A stretch of 64,000 nucleotides of DNA from Scylla paramamosain (lineage: Eukaryota > Arthropoda > Malacostraca > Decapoda > Portunidae). Below, piece by piece: positions 53,073-64,000 of the stretch. How positions within the stretch are numbered: position 1 is the first letter of the stretch; each line of letters starts with the position of its first letter. The stretch lies in contig NW_026973697.1 in NCBI RefSeq assembly GCF_035594125.1, positions 318,501 to 382,500 of the forward strand, given 5' to 3'. Made by a program: the position numbers and the translations under genes. The notes under the pieces were generated by a model that saw nothing but the letters and a program-made list of their open reading frames with translations, made no database searches and had not been told where the DNA came from.

Positions 53073-53166
<94 letters not shown>
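53073..53166. repeat. (TC)n microsatellite
   Basis: Uninterrupted TC tract abutting the truncated LINE fragment. Confidence 0.97.
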
Positions 53167-53169
<3 letters not shown>

Positions 53170-53340
53170 TATAATGCTTGTTACTAAGGCCAGCCGCGGC
53201 TCATGTCTCTATATCCTTGTCCTTGCATTCCCTCCTTGCGTGCTCTGATCCTCTCATGCCCTTCTCATCCCTTTAGTTTACATATTCTAGCATTCTAATC
53301 TCCCTTAACACTGCAGGTCGCCCTCTTGCACCCATCACAT

Positions 53341-53649
53341 CTACCATACTGTTCTCGTATACATATTCGTACATATTCCCTCAGTTATCTCACTTCCTGC
53401 CATTCCTTCCTTTATGTTGGTGCGTCTGGCCGCCTCAACAGCTAATTCCATTCCCTCGTCTCTGCATGATTTCTCGAATTTGTTGCAGGCACGTTGCATG
53501 TTTTCACTATTCATTTTTCGCGCACCACAAAGATTATTCAGGCAATTCATCTCAGCTGGTCCGATCCTTGCCTTTTGTCTTCTGTTCCAACACGCGTCGC
53601 CTTTACATGTGTGAGTGTTGGTACTATGTCTTACTGTCCGGTCTTTCAT
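53341..53649 (-). pseudogene. possible LINE reverse-transcriptase C-terminal fragment
   Basis: The segment NRRQKARIGPAEMNCLNNLC resembles the post-RT stretch (RQKxRIxAxEMxFLRxxxG) of several metazoan LINE proteins, here with many changes and no RT core beside it. Recognition rests on that one motif. Confidence 0.3.
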
Positions 53650-54160
53650 CTTGTGTCCTAGAGATTCATCTGCTTTTCTCCCTCGCCTCGCCTTCCAAGC
53701 TTCCCTCTAATGCTAATTTCTGTAACGCGATTTTTGTCTAGCTTTTTTGTATTTTTAGTGACAAATTTTACGAATAATGTGCTCAAAAAGGGGACTTCAG
53801 GTGGGGGCGCAGGAGGAAATAAGGGTTAATGAGTCCTTTTAACGCGATATTATTTCTGTAACGCGACGCAGAAGAAAATGATCGCGTCGGAGGAGGATGG
53901 ACTGTAATACCAAGACACTTATTTCATGTACAGTCGCGCTCGGCAGTCAAATAACCCTCTGCACTCACTAGCATCTTGTATTACGTCTTCTCCCAGTATA
54001 AAGTCTGCTGACAATCTCCCCACAAAATCTGACAACTGGAAGACTCACCGGATCAAAGGACTTGCGGCTAAGGGGAATACTAAACACTGGCAGAGTGAGG
54101 CGGGTTCCTTGACTGATGACCGTTGAAAGCACAGTACTCTCCACTTTCGTTAACCCATTA
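53650..54160. other. non-coding, no gene recognised
   Basis: No element or supported frame seen. Confidence 0.4.
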
Positions 54161-54304
54161 TGTGACTCGCCTCCTGTGAACCGCCCCGTCTGATTCGACT
54201 CGTATCCGGCACACACAGACAGTACGAGAGAGCGGGTGATGGAGGGATTGGCGGGATCTGTTTTGGATACGAGTGGAGGAGGCGGTTCACAGCGGTCGAC
54301 TCAC
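54161..54304. repeat. nested inverted repeat before an ATG and splice donor
   Basis: GTGAACCGCC (54176-54185) pairs with GGCGGTTCAC (54281-54290), and ACTCGTATCC (54198-54207) with GGATACGAGT (54265-54274), in nested order. Directly after comes CACAATGGCAACG|GTAAGT (54303-54320), which could be a first coding exon of three codons. It could equally be a MITE. Confidence 0.6.
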
Positions 54305-54320
54305 AATGGCAACGGTAAGT

Positions 54321-54957
54321 GATGAACGTGGATATGGGGGAGACTGTAGCTCTTTGATTTCTCGTTCATTCAGCCTTATTTCACTTCCCTCTGAGCCGCG
54401 AGATCTTACTCTATATGGTGACTCAAAATGATCCACTTCACTTCCATCTTTTACAGCACCGGTATTCTAATTTTAACCCTTCCATTACTACACATAATTT
54501 TCCCATATTACCTGGCAACTTTTCAAAAACTTTTCTACTAGTGTGTGCTAGGTAGTTTTGTGGCTTAGAATATACATGATTAATCTTTAATGCTCCCTTT
54601 ATTCTGTCTGTATTACATGCAAACTATTTTAATTTTACATAATGATATGAATGTTACCAAAAGAGATCTGAGAAATAACGGGGTTGAATAGTCATCTTTA
54701 ATTTCCATCTTCTCCACAGACAGTCAAATTTATTTACGAACTAACACTAGTACTCCATTATGTGCTTGTCTACAAATTTACACCCTATTTCGTCTGTTAT
54801 TAATGATGTCAAGCCAATCCATTATGTATCTCGTGCAGGCAAGGCGTCCATTATTACAACAAATGCCGGCGGTGCATCATTCCAACTTCAAATTTATCAT
54901 GGTATTTTATTTCCTGTAATAGACCAGAACTTTTGTTGCGATCTTTCAACGGGATAC
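54321..54957. other. non-coding, no gene recognised
   Basis: AT-rich, possibly intronic if the ATG/donor at 54306 is real. Confidence 0.35.
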
Positions 54958-54981
54958 TATTATTATTGTTTATTGTTATAG

Positions 54982-55051
<70 letters not shown>

Positions 55052-55189
55052 CATCACCATCATTATTATCATCATCATTATCATTATAATTACTAATATT
55101 GTAACTACTGTGGCTCCTACTATTATTACTACGTACTACTACTACTACTGTTCATTATTTCTTTAATGTAAGATGTATGTAGCCTACGG

Positions 55190-55279
<90 letters not shown>

Positions 55280-55422
55280 TAAAGATAGTCACATAAATTT
55301 CAAGAGACGAAATACTTTTAAGCTTTTCATATGTGAAGCTCCATAAAAAGTTTGATAACTTGTGTGGAGTTAGCAGCCGGGATGAGATTGGAAAATACAA
55401 CAACAACAACAACAAAACAACA

Positions 55423-55476
<54 letters not shown>

Positions 55477-55758
55477 GCTACTACTACTATTACTACTACT
55501 ACTACTTCTATCAGGGAGGGCTGTCAGAATTTAAGTGGAATAATTTGGATCATCAGATTTTATTTATTTATTTTTTTTTTCATAGACACAAACAAAATTT
55601 GAATCCGGTTGATGTTTTCAGTAATAAGCTCATCAATTTCTTATTACAGTGAGGTGAACAAATAGCTGAATAATGAAGGAAGTTAATTTCATTCATGGGA
55701 CGTAATACGAGTACATCATGCATTTTTTTTTATTAAACTGATTCTATTCTCTGCCTCT

Positions 55759-55800
<42 letters not shown>
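54958..55800. repeat. (ATT)n, (GA)n, (ACT)n and (TAG)n cluster
   Basis: ATT 54958-55052; (GA)n 55193-55276; ACT 55421-55505; TAG 55760-55800, then TTG to about 55822. Confidence 0.95.
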
Positions 55801-55996
55801 ATTGTTGTTGTTGTTGTTGTTGTTTGATTTCACTTTTGGCTTGAGTTTCGTTTTCCTATATTTTTTGTACGTTCTTATTCACTGTGTGCTTTTTAATTTT
55901 TTTTACCTTTTTTTTCTGATACATGTATGGTTTGTTTTTGTTTGAGGACGGTAATTACTGCTTCTTTTCTTTGTGCCCACAAAACTTGTCACTCTT

Positions 55997-56146
<150 letters not shown>

Positions 56147-56559
56147 ATAATATGAGGGTAATGTTCTTTGTCGTGGAATGTATAACTAAAATTATTATTA
56201 TTATTATTAGAGAAAATAAGTTAAAGTAAAAAAAAATATCTAAGGATACTTTTCTTTACGGTGGTGTACAAATGATTGTCAGTATTAGTATTATTAGCTA
56301 CAGTAAAAAAAAAAAGAAAAAAAAAGCAATACAAGGGGGTTTGTGTGTGTATTATAGTATGTATATAAGTTAGTATGGTTGTACAAGTATGTTGCAGAGT
56401 ACAGCGTAGGAAGAGGCACAGTATGGAAGGCTTACTGGTAAAGTGGGGAGTGAAAGGCTCTCTCGTGTCACTGTCAGCTGCACGTGGAAGTCTGCCTCTC
56501 GTAATATTCCTCACCCGCGCAGTGGCATAATCAGCGCCGTCACCACAGAGTGAAGGAGA

Positions 56560-57178
56560 CGCAAAACTGCCGCGACAGGATTGTTTCCTGGTTAAGGCGG
56601 CGTGGTGCAGCAGGGTGTGGCAGCGTCAAAGCAGGAAAAAGACTTAAGTGTGTAGGGCAGTGGTTCTCAACCTGGGATCGATCCAACATCATTTTTATTT
56701 TTCCAATTACGAAGGGTTCGGTGAATGCACGTATGAAACTTGCAGGGTTCAGTACCTGCAACAAGGTTAAGAGCCACTGGTGTAGAGAGAGACAAGGAAA
56801 CACACGCCTAAATACTTGGATTAATACAAATATAAAGTATTTTTATACATGCAGAGGAAGATTACTGAGGTGTTTATCCTGGCCAAGGCGGCATGATGCA
56901 GGGAAGCATGGCAGTGTCGAGGTAGGAAAAGGTCTTAAGTGTATAGAGAGACACAAGAAAACTCATGCTTAGGCACTTAATACAAGATGAAAGTATTGCA
57001 ATATGTACACGAGGATTATTGCAGTTTTTACCAATGGAGTGCAGGAGCGTCGAGGCGGGAAGACGTCTTAAGTATATAGAAAGACACGCTGATAAACTTA
57101 AGCTGATACATGAATAACGTTAATACAAGAATAAAGTATTGCTCCATTTACGCGGGGAATATTGTAGCTTAACTATAC

Positions 57179-57180
<2 letters not shown>
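56560..57180. repeat. diverged tandem array, unit about 150 bp
   Basis: Blocks CAAAGCAGGAAAAAGACTTAAGTGT, TCGAGGTAGGAAAAGGTCTTAAG and TCGAGGCGGGAAGACGTCTTAAG-type (each shown in part: GGAAAAGGTCTTAAGTGTAT) recur at about 56625, 56917 and 57051, each followed by AGAGAGACA..GAAAC, TTAATACAA.AATAAAGTATT and ATTGCAG. The first unit is split by a hAT MITE. (GA)n follows at 57181-57244. Confidence 0.7.
56658..56779. mobile_element. 122-bp hAT-type MITE
   Basis: Starts CAGTGGTTCTCAACCTGGG and ends AGGTTAAGAGCCACTG, imperfect inverted ends of about 16 bp of the common hAT CAGTGGTTCTCAACC type. The flanks GTGTAGGG (56650-56657) and GTGTAGAG (56780-56787) are an 8-bp duplication with one change. It sits inside a unit of the surrounding tandem array. 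Confidence 0.85.
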
Positions 57181-57244
<64 letters not shown>

Positions 57245-57246
<2 letters not shown>

Positions 57247-57949
57247 GCTTAGACACTTGGGTTAATACAGGAATACAGTTTTTGTTCAGGTTACGTATCG
57301 AGGCAGAGGAAGGTCTTTAACACACACAAAGGCAAAGTAGCATTCTGGAATAATGGGAATCATGGACAATCTCTAGATGAAAATAATAATATTCTAAAAA
57401 CTCGAAATCCATGAAGAGTTAATGCGATAAACTTAACTTGAAGAGGCACTGTGAGTCTGGCAGTGACATGTTTTCATTAATGCCGTAAAGGGGAATTTGG
57501 ATTTGAGGATAAAACTAAACCAACTCAAGTAAAAAGATGTGAATAATCTGTAAGGACAAATAATTTTATTCCCCCTCAAAAAAAAAAAAAAAAAAGTTAC
57601 AATCAAAACACTGATTTTCAAGAAGCATCGCGTGTTTGCCAGAATGATATGTGTATATTTCAATGATGCTGTTTTCTGTTCATCATCATAGTCTCCGTTT
57701 TCTTTTTCTGTTGTCAGCTGCTCTTTTTCCTCTCCTACACATTTAATCTTGCTTTGTTACAGAAGAAATATTTGTGTTATAGGATTTTGTGAGGATTTAT
57801 TTATTTATTTATTTATTTTATTTATTTATTTATTTTCCAGATGCAAAGGTTTCGTTGTTTTGTCGTTGATGAACTCTAAACTTTTATTTCGATTTTGTGA
57901 TTGAGATTAAATGTTACTTTTCCTTCATGATTAGGTTAAGCTAATGATT

Positions 57950-57951
<2 letters not shown>
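57245..57951. other. non-coding with TTTA array
   Basis: A-run at 57580-57595; TTTA/ATTT array 57797-57835. No gene seen. Confidence 0.5.
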
Positions 57952-58306
<355 letters not shown>

Positions 58307-58389
58307 ACGCGCGCGCTTACCCCACACTGTCGCAAGCAATAAAAGCAGCATTACTTCCACGTGAAGGGTTTTGAAGATTCTGCTTCTCG

Positions 58390-58834
58390 TCACTCTCCTC
58401 TCTCTTCCCTCGTCTCATTTTCATTCCTCCGCCTCCTCCTCCACCTCCTCCATCTCCTCCTCCTCCTCCTATTGATATTTCTTCCTCCCCTGTTCTTTTT
58501 TTTTTCTTTATCTTCCTCTTTCTCCTGCTACTATTCCTCATCCTCCTCCTTGTCCTCATTCTCCTCCCCCTCTTCCTTCTCCTCTTCCTCCTCCTCCTCC
58601 TCTTCCCTTTCACGTTTGTTTCCTCCTTCCCTTTCCTGTTTTCACCCATCTATTCATCTCTTACCTTCGCTCTATTTTCCATTGTGTTTCCTCCTCCTTC
58701 TCTTCATCCTCTTCCTCCTCTTCCTCCCCTTAATCTTCCCCCCTCCTCCTCCTCTTCGCTCCTTTCCTTCCTCCTTTCTCTCTTGTCCTTGCTCCATGAA
58801 AACACGCCCGCCTCGGATGCAAACTTCAAATAAT

Positions 58835-58914
<80 letters not shown>

Positions 58915-59227
58915 ACACACTAAAAAAAAAAAAAATGTGGAAGAAGGGAAGAAAAATAAATACTAGGAAATAAATGCTGAAAAAAAAAAGAAAAAGAGGA
59001 AATCAAACTATCTGCATTTAGGGAAAGAAAACGGAAGCGACCATCAGCGGCACGTAAGGGGTAACCAAAGAAAATAAGGAACGTAATAGAGAAAACGAAC
59101 TTCCTACCAAACATGGAAGGACGAAAATAACACACTGGTAAAGATAGGAACGAGGTAATGCAAGGAGGAGGAGGAGGAGGAGGAGGGGGAGGAGTAGACT
59201 GTTAGAGAGAGAAATGAAGGGAGGTAA

Positions 59228-59292
<65 letters not shown>

Positions 59293-61320
59293 AGAGAGAG
59301 AGAGAGATTCGTGGAAGAACAGGAGGTAAGATGAGAGAGCATATAGGCAAAGAGACGAAAACAGAATAGAGGAAGGAGACGTAGGGAGAAAATAGAACTT
59401 AGGAATAGAGAAGACAAAATGAAAACAAAGGTAAAAATAAGTAGAAATAAGTAAATGAATAACTAACTAACTAAACTAACCAAATAAATGAATGATTTGA
59501 AAAGAAGAGAGATGCTGATGGAAAGTAAAGGAAGAGGAACACGAAAATGGTGGAGGGAGATAAGTGAAGCAAAAGACACAGATAAAGATTCGAGACAGAG
59601 GAAAAAGAGGAATAAGAGTAACAAAAGTAAATAATAAATAAAATTGATAAAGAAGAGGGTGATGCGGGAGACGAAATGATGAAAGAATAAAGATAATAAA
59701 GGAGAAGGATTAGTAAAGATAGAGGAAAAGGCAAACACAATAAAAATAAAAGAGGAACGTATCATAGAGAAAAAAAAAGAAGAGATAGTTAAATGGAGGA
59801 ATGAGAATGAGAGAGAGGAAGAAAGGTAAGAGGTAAACTGAAATATAGAGGGAGGAAAGGGGAGAAGATGAAGAAGATGACAGAAGAAGATAATCAAATA
59901 AAATAAATCAAGAGAGATAGAGAGAAGGGTGCCAAATGAAAAAAAAAGGAAGAACACGAGAGATAATAATGGAAGAAGAGATAAAAAATTGTAGATATGA
60001 GAATAAGAGAGACGAAAGATGGTGGAAGTAAAGAAAAAAGTAAAAAAAAGATAATAATAATAATAATAATAACGAAGATGATGGCGAAAGGGGCTAAGTA
60101 AATGGAGGAATGAAAAAAGGGAGGAAAAATGCTGCTAGGTGAACAAAAAAAAAAAAAACAGATACAAAAAAGACTTTGTAAATTAAAATGAGAGGGAGGT
60201 AGGAGGAGGTTTAACAGGTAAAAAAAGAAAAAGAAAAAAAAAAGGAAGAAAAGTAAGAAGAGAAAAGGAATAGGAAGAAGACAATGAAAACAGTTGAAAG
60301 TTTGAGGGAGGAAGAAAGGTGTAGGTGAGGAAGAAAGGTGTAGGGAGGGAGCAACAAACAAAAGGAAAAGATGATGGAAAAGAATGCGGGGAGAGGAGGA
60401 AAGAACAGAAGATAATGCGAGGTTGGAAAACATGCATAAAAAAAAAAAGAAAACAGAAGAACATGACAGTGACACAAAACGAATAGACGAAAGAGAAAAG
60501 AAAAAAATAGATAAAAAAACTATGTAAAAAAAAAAAGAGAGAGAGAGAGAGAGGGAGAGGGAGATGAAAAGTGGGGGGGGGAGCAGGAGGCGGTGTTGAA
60601 ATTGGTGCAGGAGCGGAACGGAGGGAGCAGGAAAGGAAGGGGGTGGGTGACAGACCGGGTGGATGGAGGAAGGGCAGACTGTCTGGCTGCGCGGAGGGAC
60701 TTAACCCAAACAAATGCACCTGTGTATGTTTTGCCTTTGTGCCTCACTCGTGGCGTCGCCAGAAAACTCTACCCGAGGTTACATTCCTTACAGCCGCGCC
60801 GGGGGAGGGAGGGGAAGGAGACGCTGGGACGGAGGATGAAGCGCTGAGGAGGGAGGAGGAGAAGGGTGGGAAGAATTTGGGAGTTTGAGGGTTCAGGAGG
60901 GAACAGAAAGAGGCACTGAAGAGGAGGAGGGAAGGGGAGGAGACACTGAGAAGGGATGGGTAGGAGGGGAGTTGAATACTAGGGAAGGAAGGAGGGAAAG
61001 ACTGGTGTAGAGGAGGAGGGGGAAGGAAAGGGAAGGGAGAGAAAGGGTCGGAGGGAACGGGAAAAAGCGAGTAGGGTCGCCAGGAGAAGGGAGAGGAGGA
61101 GAGAGAAGGGTCGGGAGGAGGAGGAGGAGGAGGAAGACGGGGTAGGGAAGGTAGGGGAATGATTAGGGAGGAAGGGAGGAAGAGGAGGGAAAGGAGATGA
61201 AGGACTGGAAGGTGAGGAGTAGTGGGAGGTGGGAGGGAGGAGGAGGAGGAGAAGAAGAAAGGTTTGAGAGGATGAGTCGGGAGAGAGGGAAGGGGAGGAA
61301 GGCGAGCTGGGGAGAGCCGT
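58390..61320. repeat. pyrimidine-rich to purine-rich strand-asymmetric region
   Basis: 58390-58800 is strongly C/T (CTCCTC blocks), then (CA)n 58835-58911, then about 2.4 kb strongly A/G, with (GGA)n 59165-59186 and (GA)n 59231-59287. 60560-61320 is G-rich purine. The long antisense frames rich in Phe/Ser/Leu are composition artefacts. Confidence 0.85.
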
Positions 61321-61518
61321 GAATGAAGCAGTTAAAACGAAGCAGTCTGTGTGTGGAGTGTTTTGATGAAGCAGTAGCGGGGCGCTCACTCTCGGGAAGG
61401 CGAGATTCAATACATAAAACTAGGTCGTGTTTCTGGCCTGGGTTTTACTGGACTCCCTTCTTTCCTCCCCCAACTTTTCCTTCCTTTACTTTCCTTCCCC
61501 CTCCACTCACCCGTCCTC

Positions 61519-62288
<770 letters not shown>

Positions 62289-62374
62289 GGGGGCTGCAAC
62301 ATTAATTACTAGAAATATGCTTCACTCACTCTGGCTGCCCCTAGAGTGACGAACTGAAAAGTTGTCCAGATAAC

Positions 62375-62420
62375 GTCTCAGACTTTCTCTACATTAAATC
62401 CTGCAACATTCGCGGTTCTA
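62375..62420 (+). mobile_element. LINE A-like endonuclease-start fragment
   Basis: TCCTGCAACATTCGCGGTTC matches the LINE A segment encoding FCNIRGL (near 1440). Similarity extends about 40 bp only. Confidence 0.5.
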
Positions 62421-63039
62421 AATCTCTGTACCCGGGGACTGCAGCCACCATCACCACCACTGCCACCCCCACCTCTCGTCTTCTGAGCCTCACCATTTTT
62501 GTCTTTTTTTTTTTCTGTGAGTGTCAGTTGTCATAGGATGGCGACAGAAATTCTTATATATTTTTTTTGTCCACATATTGTGGTATTTTTCCTGGTAAAG
62601 TTGGTAGTTGTGTCTCTTCTTTCCCATGTATCGGTTGTCTTTGTCCACGACACCGTTTCTTGCTGGCTCGCGTTCACGTTACTGGGAATTCTGAATTTTG
62701 CAGCACTGTGTGTGTTAATTGTTTGTACTAACTGCTCCTTTGTGTGTATTGCACGTCTTTCTTAGCCTGATGCATGAAATTGTATGGTATATCTTATTTC
62801 AGGTTTGCTTCATGGTAATCATCAGTGTTTCCTTTGCTAAAATGAACCTAACACATAAGTCAGTACAAAATTAAAGGAATAAGGTATCTATTTATTTATA
62901 TTGTTTCCGTTTTTACTTAGGGATTCCCTCAATGGGCTCCTTACTACAGCCACAGACTTTCGTAGTGCATCACATTATATTACGAGTATCACTGAATATC
63001 ACTATAAACACAGGTGGTGATGCCCGCAGCTCGAATGTA
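62421..63039. other. non-coding, no gene recognised
   Basis: The open frame at 62499-62765 is hydrophobic by base composition and has no recognised domain. Confidence 0.35.
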
Positions 63040-63345
63040 ACTATAACCACATTATTACCAGTCTCTCCTAATGGATTTCACTGTCCACCACCACCACCAC
63101 CACCACCTCTAGCAGCAGTAAACATGTTAACCAACGCAGTTTGTCTTTACAGCTCTACTGACTATTTAATTTCATTGTCTACCACCATCCTCACTAACAG
63201 CGGCGAAAAGAAACTAACCCAATCAATTTCTCTCTTCTCTTCTACTGACTGTATTATTTTAGTGTCCACCTCCACATCTAGAAAAAAAAAAGTATAACCA
63301 AGGGAATTTGTCTCTACGTCTCCACTGACAATTTAATTTCTGAAG
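63040..63345. repeat. diverged tandem repeat, about four units near 85 bp
   Basis: Blocks like AACCAANG..NTTTGTCT, TCTACTGACTATTTAATTT and TGTCCACCACCACC recur near 63050, 63130, 63218 and 63297. Confidence 0.65.
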
Positions 63346-63744
63346 TGGAAAAAGCATTAGGACACACTCTCTGTTCGTCAGAATACACGTCATCGACTGT
63401 CACAGTATTTACCACCAGGCAGTAATGGAAATCTTGTCAATAATTCCTTTGACAACGACATTTACAAACCAACGACATTTACAGCAGTTTTTTTTTTTTT
63501 TTGTTAATTTGTTCCTTTACTCTTTTTCACATGACTGGGAAAGTTTACATCCCTTAGTATTTTCTCCCTATCAGATTACACTTTTCATTCACTTCTTGTC
63601 TGTTAACTTTAAACTTTCCTATCAGATCTTTGAGAAATTAAACATTGGACAATTCTAGTTTTCTTAATTTTTAATCAATATATCCTTACTCTTTCATTAA
63701 ATATATTCCTGGAGCAGCGTTCTTAAACACCTCTGTACTCCACT

Positions 63745-63925
63745 ACGATTAATTTTCACAGTCTAATGAAAACTATTGTGGAATTCAAGGATGTTTTCAT
63801 GATTCAAATGATTTTTCAATAATCAGTGTGTATCATCTATGAGAAAAAATACCCATGAGAATTCGACTAACAGTTTCCGTGGCCAGTGGTCGCCGCCATG
63901 AGAGAACAAAGTGATTCAGAACGCG
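63745..63925 (+). repeat. dispersed repeat R2 copy
   Basis: TTCAAGGATGTTTTCATGATTC, CCATGAGAATTCGACTAACAG and CCATGAGAGAACAAAGTG follow the R2 order. The window ends soon after. Confidence 0.6.
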
Positions 63926-64000
63926 GTCACTCTTTTTTCTCTTGTTTTACCCGCTCTCTCTGGCCTTGGCCCTTGGAAGCCTCGTGGGCAGCGTGGTTTC

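Noticed and set aside
62499..62765. Hydrophobic 88-codon frame resembling a small membrane protein
   Set aside because: Hydrophobicity follows from T-rich DNA; no start context or conserved features.

Overview
The window is nuclear DNA from an animal, most likely an arthropod and quite possibly a decapod crustacean such as a crab. The pointers are the extreme density of dinucleotide microsatellites (dozens of GA/TC, TG/CA and TA tracts of 40-150 bp), many trinucleotide and tetranucleotide arrays, GT-AG introns, and several transposon types lying side by side (LINEs, hAT, a P-element/THAP9-like element, a tyrosine recombinase, a solo LTR). The species call is inference from repeat texture and was not checked by search. 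No prokaryotic features, rRNA, tRNA or CRISPR array were seen. Most open frames in the window are microsatellite translations.

Layout. 0-5.5 kb: possible exons of an unrecognised plus-strand host gene, with an intact endonuclease/reverse-transcriptase LINE (ORF 1308-4268) in the intron between them. 5.5-9.8 kb: microsatellites, an internally deleted hAT element with an exact 8-bp target duplication (6947-7602), a minisatellite, and copies of two dispersed repeat families (R1, R2). 10.96-12.4 kb: a minus-strand, four-exon tyrosine-recombinase-like gene. 12.53-16.25 kb: a P-element/THAP9-like transposon with about 70-bp inverted ends and a decayed transposase, itself carrying a 180-bp fold-back MITE. 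18.2-20.1 kb: two old, diverged tandem arrays. 20.1-22.1 kb: a decayed minus-strand copy of the first LINE. 22.2-24.7 kb: a duplicated TA/LINE-fragment/GA module and a GGAT minisatellite element. 24.8-27.3 kb: another diverged satellite, split by a 947-bp solo LTR with a perfect 5-bp duplication.

27.3-37.5 kb is mainly non-coding, with further diverged arrays and microsatellites. 37.9-39.3 kb holds a 5'-truncated second LINE (reverse transcriptase only). 39.9-42.6 kb holds the best candidate for a real, intronless, unrecognised gene: an acidic protein of 878 codons on the minus strand with seven roughly 31-residue repeats. Just beyond its stop codon lie two tandem 145-bp units, each with a near-perfect hairpin. 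42.6-64 kb is dominated by microsatellites, R1/R2 copies, a fold-back ATCC/GGAT element, LINE 3' tails, a 122-bp hAT MITE inserted into another diverged array (56658-56779), and a roughly 3-kb pyrimidine-to-purine strand-asymmetric stretch (58.4-61.3 kb).

Taken together this looks like accessory or intergenic chromatin shaped by transposition and repeat expansion. The items most worth following up are the tyrosine-recombinase-like gene, the repeat protein with its downstream hairpins, and the set of aged satellite arrays into which datable transposons have inserted.
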